From RYN-230 sp963834515 (lineage in GTDB: Bacteria; Actinomycetota; Actinomycetes; Streptosporangiales; Streptosporangiaceae), in assembly GCA_963834515.1 (NCBI GenBank), contig CAWICB010000007.1, forward strand, positions 372,001 through 436,000: a stretch of 64,000 nucleotides of DNA. The letters run 5' to 3'. Shown here piece by piece: positions 26,146 to 34,171 of this stretch (the stretch's first letter is position 1; each line of letters opens with the position of its first letter). The notes beneath the pieces were generated by a model. It had not been told where the DNA came from and made no database searches. It worked only from the letters and a program-made list of their open reading frames with translations. The translations under genes and the position numbers were made by a program.

Positions 26146-26838
26146 TCATCGCATGCCGGTCGCGGTTACCACGGCCAGCGCGAACGTGACCACCGCGCCC
26201 AGCCCATGCAGCAGCGGGATGACGGCCGCCGGGTGGCCCTTGGGCTTGTTCCCGGCCTTCCGGGCCGCCTCCCGGGCCGCCTCGGCGGGCAGGCTGGCGA
26301 TCATCTCGTCGATGAGCTTTCTGGTCAGCGCCTCATCGGCCAGCGTCCGGGCCAGCATGTCGTCGCTGAGCCGCCCGCTGACGGCGTCCTCGCCCGGCGG
26401 GGTCAGCACCGGCGGCACCTGCCCGGGCGGTTGCGGCTGCCCCGGGGGCGGCCCGGGGCGGGCCTGCCCGGGCGATCCGTGGCCGGGCTGGTCCGCGCTG
26501 GGGGAGCGGGGGTACGGAGTCCACAGCGTCACGGTGGCGATGCCCAGGCCGATCCCGGGCATCAGCAGCGCGACGGCCAGCCAGGCGACCGGTTCCGCGG
26601 CGGTGATCAGGTAGCAGATCCAGGTCACCAGCCCGATCAGGGCCAGGCTGAAATGCCCGACCAGCACCCCCGGATGCAGCCCCTCCCGGACCGTGAGCTG
26701 CTTGCGCAGCCCGTCGTGCCCGATCAGCGAGCGCAGCATGTACGCCCCGAGGCTGGCCGTGAACAGCCAGCACAGCAGCGTCCCGACGGCGAGCGCCGGG
26801 TTGTGCAGGGAGGTGGCTGCAGCAGGCATCGTGGGCAC
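26146..26838 (-). CDS. Four-span membrane protein of unknown function
   Basis: A 230-residue protein with hydrophobic helices at about residues 12-35, 57-78, 85-106 and 208-228. Between them is a Pro/Gly-rich linker (about 112-150) and a charged helical stretch with DDMLARTLADEALTRKL near 155. I do not recognise a named family. It lies between the GH13 gene (convergent) and the esterase gene upstream on the same strand. Confidence 0.75.
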   Translation of the reverse strand: MPTMPAAATSLHNPALAVGTLLCWLFTASLGAYMLRSLIGHDGLRKQLTVREGLHPGVLVGHFSLALIGLVTWICYLITAAEPVAWLAVALLMPGIGLGIATVTLWTPYPRSPSADQPGHGSPGQARPGPPPGQPQPPGQVPPVLTPPGEDAVSGRLSDDMLARTLADEALTRKLIDEMIASLPAEAAREAARKAGNKPKGHPAAVIPLLHGLGAVVTFALAVVTATGMR

Positions 26839-26959
26839 CTGCCAATCTGCCCGTGTTCGTCCCGGAGGCCTGGATGTCGAGGTTAGCTCTCTGGTGCGCG
26901 GTGCGAAAGCCGCCGGCCGGTTAACCCGGGGCCACGGCCGCTACTGCGGGCGCAGCAGT

Positions 26960-28231
26960 TCAGCTGTAGCGCCGGTCCGCGGCCCGCTGCGCGGCCAGGG
27001 CCGGGCCCTTGCCGGGCCGGTGGTGGTGATGGTGGTGCCGCCTGCTGAGCGGCGCGGCCGGCCCGGACGGCCCGGGGTGCGGCGAACGGGCCGCCACTGC
27101 CGCCTTGGCCGCCGCGGCCAGCCGGGGCGTCATCCAGCTCAGCATGGCGGGCACCTCAGCCCGCCAGGTGGTCATGTCGTGCCCGCCGTCCCGGGTCAGG
27201 ATCAGCGGCACGTTGGCCTGGCGCAGGCTCAGTTCCTGCCAGAACACCTCGGCATTGGTCACGTCGAGCTTGTTCCCGGTCCCGGCCCCCAGCCAGAACT
27301 GCGGGATCGGGGTGCCGGGCTTCAGCTTGCGGATCTCGTCCAGCGGGGTGTTCTCCTCGGCCAGCTTGCGGTTCCCGCCGAACGGGTTGACCTGCCGTAG
27401 CGGGAACTCCAGCTGGTTGCTGAACGGCTTGAAGTAGCCGCTCAGCACGCCGGAGAAGCCATACCGGTAGGGGAACCGGAGGGCCATGTTCGCGGCGCAG
27501 AAGCCCCCCTCGGAGTAGCCGGCCACCGCCCAGGCCGGCCCGGGCCGTCCCACCCGCAGCCGGTGCGCGATGGCATCCGGCAGGTCCTGCGCCAGGTAGG
27601 TCAGGTCCTGCGGGCCGTGGAACTGGTTGAGGCACTGCAGGGACACCCGCTGGGCGCCGTTAGCGTCCGGCATCACCAGCACTACCGGCTTGGCCTGTCC
27701 CTCGGTGACCAGGCGGTCCAGCGTGTCGGTCACACCGACCACGTTGATCCAGTCCTGCGGCTCGCCGGGCTGCCCGTGGATCAGCTCCATGACCGGGAAC
27801 CGGTAGTGCCGGTAGCTGGCCTGGAAGTACTCCGGCGGCAGGTAGACGTAGACCACCCGGGTGATGTGACTGCGCGGGCCGGCGATGATCAGCCGGAGCG
27901 TGTAGCCCTGCTGCTGGGCCAGCTTGAGGCCGGTGTCGCTCTGGGTCAGCGTGCTGAACTGAGCGCCCGCGGTCACGATGGCCGGGGGCGGCGTGGTGCT
28001 GCCGGTGTTCGCGCCCTGGTTGGTGAGGTCGGCCAGCGCCGCGCCCCACGTCTGGTAGTAGCCGTAGTACTTGTTCACCGCGACCACCCCGAACAGCATC
28101 GCGGGAATGAAGGCCAGGCAGGCGGCGAGCAGCCGGAACACCGGCTGCCGGGTGACCACCATCCACCACGCCAGCGCGCTGAAAACCACGATGAGCAGCA
28201 CAAAAAGCGCTGTGCTCTGCGGTTCTAGCAA
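26960..28231 (-). CDS. Membrane-anchored esterase-D-type alpha/beta hydrolase
   Basis: A 423-residue protein. Two hydrophobic helices (about 8-25 and 30-48) are followed by an extracytoplasmic alpha/beta hydrolase of the mycolyltransferase/esterase D group. Motifs: VYVYLPPEYF near 141, ELIHGQPGEPQDW near 160, nucleophile elbow AVAGYSEGGFCAANM near 245, and TRDGGHDMTTW with the catalytic His near 360. The tail contains six consecutive His residues. TTG 28231 is preferred because GGAGG lies 5 nt upstream and this puts helix 1 at the N-terminus; GTG 28318 or 28333 are alternatives. Acyl transfer to cell-wall glycans or ester hydrolysis is inferred. Confidence 0.82.
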   Translation of the reverse strand: MLEPQSTALFVLLIVVFSALAWWMVVTRQPVFRLLAACLAFIPAMLFGVVAVNKYYGYYQTWGAALADLTNQGANTGSTTPPPAIVTAGAQFSTLTQSDTGLKLAQQQGYTLRLIIAGPRSHITRVVYVYLPPEYFQASYRHYRFPVMELIHGQPGEPQDWINVVGVTDTLDRLVTEGQAKPVVLVMPDANGAQRVSLQCLNQFHGPQDLTYLAQDLPDAIAHRLRVGRPGPAWAVAGYSEGGFCAANMALRFPYRYGFSGVLSGYFKPFSNQLEFPLRQVNPFGGNRKLAEENTPLDEIRKLKPGTPIPQFWLGAGTGNKLDVTNAEVFWQELSLRQANVPLILTRDGGHDMTTWRAEVPAMLSWMTPRLAAAAKAAVAARSPHPGPSGPAAPLSRRHHHHHHRPGKGPALAAQRAADRRYS

Positions 28232-28398
28232 CAAGGCCTCCGGATCAGCGGATGAATTGTCCTGCTTGGCGATCCCGGTGGCCCGCAATGCTCCGGTCCG
28301 TGTCTGGGCTGCGAACACGTCGGTTACCGCCACCCCGGGAAAACGCCTATGGCCGGGACGGAAGTTCCGCTGCTCGGGCCTTGAAAAGGTAAATCTTT

Positions 28399-29997
28399 TT
28401 ATTGACTGGGACCATGTGCCCGCGGCCGGCGCGCGGTCAGCCACGCGAACGTGAATATCCCGGCGGCCAGCACGAGGATCGCGGCCAGCAGGAGGGCGGC
28501 GCGCAGCCCGGTATAGAACGCGTTGTAGGCGGCGTGGATGACCTCCTGGACCAGGGCGCCCTGCCCGGCCCCGGCGGCGCCCCCGGCGCCCTTGGTGTGC
28601 GCGTTGGACGGCACCCCGCCGGTCTCCACCGCCTTGATGACGATGCTCTGGAACGTGTCCGGGATGCCCAGGTGGTGCAGGCGGCTGGTCAGGCTGGACC
28701 GCAGTTGCGCGTTGACCAGCGCGCCCAGGATGGCCACCCCGGTCAGCGCGCCGATCTCCCGGCTGGTGTTGGTGGCGGACGCGGCCATGCCCGAGCGGGC
28801 GGGCGGCACCGCGGACAGCGCGGCCGTGGTGATGGGCACCACGGTGGCGCCGATGCCGATGCCGGTCAGCGCGAGCGCCGAGGCGAGCGGCAGGTAGGCC
28901 GGGTCCGGGCTGAGCGTGAGCGTGGTCAGCAGCAGGCCCGCACTGAACAGCAGACAGCCGATGAAGATCGACCAGCGCGGAACGGATGGGTCGGTCCACC
29001 GGCCGGCCAGCAGCGAGGTGAGGATGACCAGCGTGGTCATGGGCAGGAACACCAGCGCGATCTGGTAGCCGGTGTAACCGGCCACTTCCTGCAAGTAGAG
29101 CGCGCTGAAGAAAAACACGGCGAACGTCGCGAAGTAGGCGCAGAACGCCACGATGTTCGCGGTCAGGAATGCGGGGACGCGGAGGAAATGCAGGTCGAGC
29201 AGCGGGTGGGCGGCCCGGCTCTCGCGCCAGAAGAACAATGCCCCGGCCGCCGCGCTCAGGCAGAGCAGCAGGATCACGCTGGGCGAGCCGAAGCCCGCGC
29301 CCTCGCCGCCGATGATCGCGAAGACAAACGCGGTCAGCGCCGCCGCGCCGAGCACCGTGCCCGCAATGTCCACCCGGTGCGCGTCCGGGTCGGCGTTCTC
29401 CGGCAGCACCAGGGCAGCGGCCACCAGCGCGGCCAGGCCGAAGGCCAGGTTGAACCAGAAGATCCCGCGCCAGTCCCACAGGCCGACCAGCGCGCCGCCG
29501 ATGACCGGGCCGAGCGCCAGGGCCAGCGCGGACACCGCGGTCCACACGCCGATCGCCTCGGCCCGGCTGCGCTCCTCGGTGTAGATGTGCCGCAGCATGG
29601 ACAGCGTGCCGGGCTCGCTGGCCGCCGCGCCCAGCCCCATCACGGCGCGGGCCGCGATCAGCACCCCGATGTTCGGGGCCAGCGCGGCCAGCACCGAACC
29701 GCCGCAGAAGATGCCGACCCCGATCAGCATCACCCGCTTGCGGCCGAACTCATCCCCGACCATGCCGAACGCGAGCATGGCGCCCGCGAACGTCAGCGCG
29801 TACGCGCTGACCACCCACTGCAGGGCGCTGACACCGGCGTGCAGTTCGGCCTGCACGCTGCCCAGCGCCACGCTCACGACCGTGTTGTCGAGGAACGTGA
29901 GGAACAGCACCGCGGATAGCACAGCCAGGGCGAGCGAACGGCTGCCCCGGCGTACGGCCGCCGGCTGGCCGGCGGCCGTGTCTACCGAGCGGACCAC
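28399..29997 (-). CDS. MFS transporter, DHA2 (EmrB/QacA-like) family
   Basis: A 532-residue 14-helix exporter. Helix 1 is LAVLSAVLFLTFLDNTVVSV with the DHA2 motif D1; the loop 2-3 motif GMVGDEFGRKRVMLIG lies near residue 78, and motif C (ALALGPVIGGALVG) near 158. A hydrophilic insert (SNAHTKGAGGAAGAGQG) precedes the last helix. It likely extrudes drugs or siderophore-like compounds. Start GTG 29997 is only 4 bp after the lipoprotein gene, so both are one transcript. Confidence 0.92.
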   Translation of the reverse strand: MVRSVDTAAGQPAAVRRGSRSLALAVLSAVLFLTFLDNTVVSVALGSVQAELHAGVSALQWVVSAYALTFAGAMLAFGMVGDEFGRKRVMLIGVGIFCGGSVLAALAPNIGVLIAARAVMGLGAAASEPGTLSMLRHIYTEERSRAEAIGVWTAVSALALALGPVIGGALVGLWDWRGIFWFNLAFGLAALVAAALVLPENADPDAHRVDIAGTVLGAAALTAFVFAIIGGEGAGFGSPSVILLLCLSAAAGALFFWRESRAAHPLLDLHFLRVPAFLTANIVAFCAYFATFAVFFFSALYLQEVAGYTGYQIALVFLPMTTLVILTSLLAGRWTDPSVPRWSIFIGCLLFSAGLLLTTLTLSPDPAYLPLASALALTGIGIGATVVPITTAALSAVPPARSGMAASATNTSREIGALTGVAILGALVNAQLRSSLTSRLHHLGIPDTFQSIVIKAVETGGVPSNAHTKGAGGAAGAGQGALVQEVIHAAYNAFYTGLRAALLLAAILVLAAGIFTFAWLTARRPRAHGPSQ

Positions 29998-30001
29998 GCG
30001 A

Positions 30002-30535
30002 TTAGCCAGCGGTCTTGCAGAGCGACGGGAGCCCGGATGTCTTCCCGTTGTTCTCCAGGGTCAGCAGGCCGCAGAAACTGGCCAGCCCGACTTTCCACGT
30101 GCCGCCCTGGAGGACGGCCACGCCGGACTGGTTGGACAGGGCCGGCGTGCCGCCGACCAGGATCGAGTAGGTGACTTTGGCCTTGCTGGGTGACGTCACC
30201 GTGACCTTGGTGACCTTGGCCGTCGCCGAGGAGGCCAGGCTGGACCCAGCCTGGGCCCTGATGACGGCCGCGAAGACCTGCCCGTTCTGCAGCAGGGCGA
30301 CCCGCTTGGCCACCGGGGTCTTGGCGCTGAAGAACGCTTCCCAGTTCGTGGTGATGAGGGCCGCGGCGGACCCGCTGGCAGCGGCGCTCGCGGACGAGGC
30401 CGGCGCGGATGAGGCCGGCTTGGAGGTGCTCGGCGATGCGCTGGCACCTGAATTATTGCTGCTCCCGCAGGCGGCGATGCCCACGGCTAGCACACCAGCC
30501 AGGATGAGGGGCTGGAGGGTTCGATGAGCCTTCAT
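30002..30535 (-). CDS. Predicted lipoprotein with Ser/Ala-rich linker
   Basis: A 177-residue protein with a lipoprotein signal peptide (MKAHRTLQPLILAGVLAVGI, lipobox IAAC at residues 21-24). A Ser/Ala/Pro-rich linker (about 26-58) precedes a globular domain of about 115 residues containing NWEAFFSAKTPVAKRVALLQ and ending with two Cys (FCGLLTL, SLCKTAG). This resembles actinomycete low-molecular-weight antigen MTB12-like folds, but the family assignment is tentative. ATG 30535 is preferred over an upstream ATG at 30550 because it gives a proper signal peptide. It lies directly upstream of the MFS gene. Confidence 0.8.
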   Translation of the reverse strand: MKAHRTLQPLILAGVLAVGIAACGSSNNSGASASPSTSKPASSAPASSASAAASGSAAALITTNWEAFFSAKTPVAKRVALLQNGQVFAAVIRAQAGSSLASSATAKVTKVTVTSPSKAKVTYSILVGGTPALSNQSGVAVLQGGTWKVGLASFCGLLTLENNGKTSGLPSLCKTAG

Positions 30536-30633
30536 GCCGCCATCTTCCAACTTTCCGCAGGCACACGCGACTCTGGAGCTGACCCCCGTGTCAGGCGGCG
30601 CACCGCGGGCCGGGCGGTGCCGGTGCCCCTGGT

Positions 30634-30983
30634 TCAGCCGGACAGCGCGCCGCCCTCGGCGGCCTCCGACTCCGCCTTGTCCGGCAGGCCACGGACCAGC
30701 CCAAGCGGCCCCAGGCGTAGATCAGCGCCATCACCAGCGCGCCGGGCGCGATCACCGCGGCGGTCCGGCTGATCGGGTGGCCGCCCGCGTAGTAGCTGAT
30801 CACGCCAGCCCCGGCGGCCACCGTCACGAGCAGGAACGTGCCCACGAACTCGATGATCACCCGGATCCACAGCGGCCGGGAGCGGAGGGTGTCCTCCTCG
30901 AACCGGATCAGGTACCGCCGGCCCGGGGCTACTGCCGGGTCCGGGTCCGGCCCGTTGATCCTGCCCCGCTCGGTGCCAGCCAT
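30634..30983 (-). pseudogene. Aquaporin/MIP-family gene remnant
   Basis: From ATG 30983 the frame encodes RYLIRFEEDTLRSRPLWIRV followed by EFVGTFLLVTVAAGAGVI, the first helix of MIP channels, and then PISRTAAVIAPGALVMALIYAW. The protein should continue with a Gly-Leu-His-Ile-Asn-Pro-Ala (NPA) loop. Instead, after a one-base shift, only a short C-terminal tail (VRGLPDKAESEAAEGGALSG) remains. About 150 residues, including both NPA loops, are missing. It cannot form a channel. Confidence 0.78.
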
Positions 30984-31103
30984 ATGCGCTCCTGGTTTTC
31001 CGGCCCATGCTGGCGCCCGCGGGCCACGGAAGCACCCCCACAGGGGATGATGTGTGTGATCGTGGCCACAGCCGGCGCAGCGGCCGGCCCGGGGGAGGAG
31101 GCA

Positions 31104-31508
31104 GTGACGGACGCCAGCGGCCGGGCAGGCCCACCCGGGCCGGGGCAGCCCGCGCGCGCGGAGCCGGCTGCGACCGAGCACGAGCCTGATGCCCGCTACA
31201 CGTTCGCCAACGAGCGCACGTTCCTGGCCTGGATCCGGACCGCGCTGGCCCTGGTGGCGGCCGGCCTCGCGGTCATCCAGCTGCTGCCGCCGTTCCACGG
31301 CATCCACTGGGGCCGGCGCGCCATCGGCATCCCGCTGATCCTGCTCGGCGGGGCCATCGCCGTGCTCAGCTACCGGGAGTGGGCCGCCAACCAGCGCGCG
31401 ATGCGCCGCGATGAGCCACTGCGCCGGTCCTGGCTGCCGCTGGTGCTCGCCTGCACCATCACCGCGGTCGGTGTGATCGCCGCGGTGCTGGTGGTGCTGG
31501 CCAAGTGA
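31104..31508 (+). CDS. DUF202 (YidH-type) membrane protein
   Basis: A 134-residue protein. After a Pro/Glu-rich leader comes the DUF202 signature YTFANERTFLAWIRTALALV near residue 35, followed by two more hydrophobic helices (about 75-92 and 110-130). DUF202 proteins are small inner-membrane proteins of unknown role. GTG 31104 has GGAGGAGG a few nt upstream. The next gene, another DUF202 protein, overlaps it by 4 nt (GTGA). Confidence 0.88.
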   Translation: MTDASGRAGPPGPGQPARAEPAATEHEPDARYTFANERTFLAWIRTALALVAAGLAVIQLLPPFHGIHWGRRAIGIPLILLGGAIAVLSYREWAANQRAMRRDEPLRRSWLPLVLACTITAVGVIAAVLVVLAK

Positions 31509-31933
31509 CTAGGGACGCCGGCCGGGCTGGCCGGCCCGAGCCCGACCCCGATCCCGACTCCTATCCCGAGCCCGAGCCTGATCCCGGGCTGGCCCGGGCC
31601 CGGACCAATCTGGCCTGGCTCCGCACGGCCATCGCGTTTGCCGCCATCGGCGGGGTCATCCTGAAGCGGGAAGTGCCGGCCGGCCTGGTAGTCCTGGTGC
31701 TGGGCGGGCTGATCTGGGCCACCGGCCGGCTGGCCGGGGTGCCGGGGACCGTGGTGAGCCGGTCCCGGCGCCTGCTGCTGATCGCGCTGGCCGTCGCCGC
31801 GGTGTCCGTGGTGGCCCTGGTCGTGTCGCTGCTCGGCCGCCAGCGGCCGGCCTGCGCCTATCGAGCCGGCCTCCGCCGCTGGCCGGCCTCCGCCGCTGAC
31901 CAGACTCCGCCTGTGACCCGGCTCCGCCTGTGA
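31505..31933 (+). CDS. Second DUF202-family membrane protein
   Basis: A 142-residue protein. A short acidic Pro-Asp/Glu repeat (PDPDPDSYPEPEPDPG) precedes ARARTNLAWLRTAIAFAAIG, the DUF202 core, and two hydrophobic helices to about residue 110. The tail is translated from short tandem repeats (31865-31945) and probably unstructured. It overlaps the upstream DUF202 gene by 4 nt, so the pair is translationally coupled and may form a heteromer. Confidence 0.85.
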   Translation: MTRDAGRAGRPEPDPDPDSYPEPEPDPGLARARTNLAWLRTAIAFAAIGGVILKREVPAGLVVLVLGGLIWATGRLAGVPGTVVSRSRRLLLIALAVAAVSVVALVVSLLGRQRPACAYRAGLRRWPASAADQTPPVTRLRL

Positions 31934-31945
31934 CCCGGCCTCAGC
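31865..31945 (+). repeat. Short tandem repeats at the end of the DUF202 operon
   Basis: GGCCTCCGCCGCTG occurs twice in a row, followed by two copies of CTCCGCCTGTGACCCGG. The repeats cover the last codons, the stop codon and the convergent gene's end, so the C-terminus of the second DUF202 protein may vary between strains. Confidence 0.6.
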
Positions 31946-32453
31946 CGTGGCTGGCGGCCAGCGCGGTGAGCACGGCCAGCGCCAGTGTCGCGGTGGCCAG
32001 CAGCCCGTGCACGATGACCATCCGGGCCGGGAACACCCGGCGCGGGACGCGGCCGCTGTTTCCCGGCCTGGACATCACGGAGCGGGCCAGCCAGCTCAGC
32101 CCGGCGGCGATGGTCAGCACCAGCACCCCGAACGACACCCAGGCCAGCGGCTGGTGATGGGTCCCGACGTAGATGAACCACAGGCCGAACCCGACGATGC
32201 CCAGCGCCGGATGGCTGAACTCCAGCAGTGGGTGCTCACCCGGCGTGGCGTGCACCTTGACCCGCGGAATGTCAGGCATTTCGCCATCCGGCCCGCGGCC
32301 GGGCACCGTCACCGGCGCGGGGACCGGCCGGGCCGGTGCGTTGCGGGTGGCGGCCGCGGCGGCCTCCCGCCGGGCCATGTTGCCGCGGATGAGCAGGGCC
32401 ATGCCCGCGGCAGCCGTCACCAACCAGACGACCAGGGCTGCGATAGCCACCAC
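31941..32453 (-). CDS. Four-span membrane protein of unknown function
   Basis: A 170-residue protein with hydrophobic helices at about residues 3-22, 78-97, 101-119 and 142-165, and a Pro/Arg-rich first loop. The VHATPGEHPLLEFSHPALGI segment before helix 2 recurs in actinomycete hypotheticals. GTG 32453 or 32450 is the likely start (GGGGG just upstream); longer frames reach into the glycosylase gene and lack hydrophobic character. It follows the AlkA-like gene by 59 bp on the same strand. Confidence 0.72.
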   Translation of the reverse strand: MVAIAALVVWLVTAAAGMALLIRGNMARREAAAAATRNAPARPVPAPVTVPGRGPDGEMPDIPRVKVHATPGEHPLLEFSHPALGIVGFGLWFIYVGTHHQPLAWVSFGVLVLTIAAGLSWLARSVMSRPGNSGRVPRRVFPARMVIVHGLLATATLALAVLTALAASHG

Positions 32454-32512
32454 GGCCCCCTTCGCACCGCTGGGCCTCCCAGGCCGGGACCATCCCGGGG
32501 CCGCGCCCCAGG

Positions 32513-33442
32513 CTAGCGAACCGCGGCCGGTGCCCGGCCCGGCTGGGCCACAGCCGGCCCGGCCAGCACCCGGGCCGCCGCGGCCCGGATGAGCACCGCC
32601 GCCCAGGTGCGGAACGGCCGCCACGGCTCGGCCAGCGCCCGCAGGCCCGCGTCGTCGGGCTCGGCCGGCAGCCCGTAGAGCCGGGTGGCCAGCGCCCGCA
32701 GCCGCGGCTCACCGATGGGCAGCACGTCGGTGAACCCGGTGCCGCGGATCACGATGAGGGCGCTGTAGAACGGCCCGATGCCCGGGATGGCCTGCAGCCC
32801 GGCCATAGCCCGGTCCGGTCCCTGCCGGTGCAGCAGGCTCACGTCGAGCTGGCCGTCCAGCGCAGCCCGGGCGACCCCGTGCAGCCGGCTCATCCGGTCG
32901 TCCGGGAGGCCGGGGAACGAGCGCACCGCGAGCAGCTGGGCCGGTGTGGGCAGCGCGGCCGCCGGCTGGCCGGCCAGCTCGAAGCTCATCCCGTGGGCCT
33001 GGCTCAGCCGGTCCCGGACCTGCATCATCTGCCGGGTGGGCCGCCGCGTGCTGAGCACCGCCCAGGTGGCCGCCTCGTACGGGGAGTAGAACAGCGGCGG
33101 CCGCAGTCCCGGCGCCGCGGCCTGGAGCCGGCCGATGACCGGGTCGCGCTGGCCGACCTGGGTGAACCCGGTGCCGTCGTGATCGAGCGACAGTACCCGC
33201 ATGATCTGGCCGCACACCGCGTCCAGGTCGGCGCCGGGCGGCCCGTGCACGGTGCAGCGTACCCCGCCCGCCACGTCCTGGCGCAGCTCGGCGCCGGCCT
33301 GCCCGTCGTAGGAGTCCAGGCAGAACGCGAGCCGCATGACCCCGTCCCAGCTCGCCGCGGAACGCTGGCCGAATCCGAACGTGGCCGCCTCGGCGAGCGA
33401 GAATGGCCCGCTTGGGGTGATAGTGAACGATTCGGGTCGCAT
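32513..33442 (-). CDS. AlkA-like DNA-3-methyladenine glycosylase (HhH-GPD superfamily)
   Basis: A 309-residue protein. The HhH-GPD core contains LQAIPGIGPFYSALIVIRGT near residue 218 and the catalytic Asp in GFTDVLPIGEPRL near 240. The N-terminal part (FTITPSGPFSLAEAATFGFG) matches AlkA-like domains. It would remove alkylated bases in base-excision repair. ATG 33442 has AGGAGG 6 nt upstream. It lies 39 bp after the response regulator gene, an arrangement possibly placing repair under the two-component system. Confidence 0.87.
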   Translation of the reverse strand: MRPESFTITPSGPFSLAEAATFGFGQRSAASWDGVMRLAFCLDSYDGQAGAELRQDVAGGVRCTVHGPPGADLDAVCGQIMRVLSLDHDGTGFTQVGQRDPVIGRLQAAAPGLRPPLFYSPYEAATWAVLSTRRPTRQMMQVRDRLSQAHGMSFELAGQPAAALPTPAQLLAVRSFPGLPDDRMSRLHGVARAALDGQLDVSLLHRQGPDRAMAGLQAIPGIGPFYSALIVIRGTGFTDVLPIGEPRLRALATRLYGLPAEPDDAGLRALAEPWRPFRTWAAVLIRAAAARVLAGPAVAQPGRAPAAVR

Positions 33443-33480
33443 GAGCCGCCTCCTGGCCTTCCGGGTCAGGTTGACATGCT

Positions 33481-34171
33481 TCACCCCCGGTCTGACAGTC
33501 CAGGCCGGTCGGGCTGGCCGGGCTGCTCGGCGGCCAGGTAGGCGAGCACCGCCAGCACCCGCCGGTTGTCGTCGTCGGAGGGCTGCAGGCCGAGCTTCAG
33601 GAAGATCGAGGCGGTGTGCTTGGCCACCGCCCGCTCGGTGATCACCAGGCGCTGCGCGATGGCCGCGTTGGACCGGCCCTCGGCCATCAGCCCGAGCACC
33701 TCGCGTTCCCGGCGGCTGAGCGCGGCCAGTGTCCCGTCCCCGGAGTTGCGGGCCAGCAGCCGGCTGATCACCTCCGGGTCCATCGCGGTGCCGCCCGCGG
33801 CCACCCGGCGCACCGCGTTCGACGAACTGGGCGCTGTCCATCACCCGGTCCTTGAGCAGGTACCCGATGCCGCCGCTGCCCTCGGCCAGCAGCTCGCGGG
33901 CGTATAGCTGCTCGACGTACTGGGACAGCACCAGGACCGGCAGGCCGGGGGCCGCGCGGCGGGCGGCCAGCGCCGCGCGCAGCCCTTCGTCGGTGAACGT
34001 CGGCGGCAGCCGCACGTCCACCACGGCCACGTCCGGGGGGTCGGTGCGCACTGCGGTCAGCAGGTCGGCCCCGTTGTCCACCGAGCCGGTGATTTCCAGG
34101 CCGTGCGCCTCGAGCATCCGGGCCAGGCCGTCCCTCAGCAGAAAGAGGTCTTCGGCGATGACAACGCGCAC
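33481..34171 (-). pseudogene. NarL/FixJ-type response regulator with one frameshift
   Basis: From GTG 34171 the first frame gives a receiver domain: VRVVIAEDLFLLRDGLARML, phospho-Asp in VAVVDVRLPP near residue 52, and LLKDRVMDSAQFV. At about 33822 one extra A changes the frame. The second frame continues AVRRVAAGGTAMDPEVIS and the LuxR helix-turn-helix LSRREREVLGLMAEGRSNAA, then ITERAVAKHTASIFLKLGL. Both domains are otherwise intact, so this may be an assembly error. It overlaps the end of the kinase gene by 37 nt and is its cognate partner. Confidence 0.85.

Noticed and set aside
27019..27045. Six-His coding stretch as a vector or tag contamination
   Set aside because: It is in the middle of continuous native sequence and the flanking codons belong to the esterase gene.
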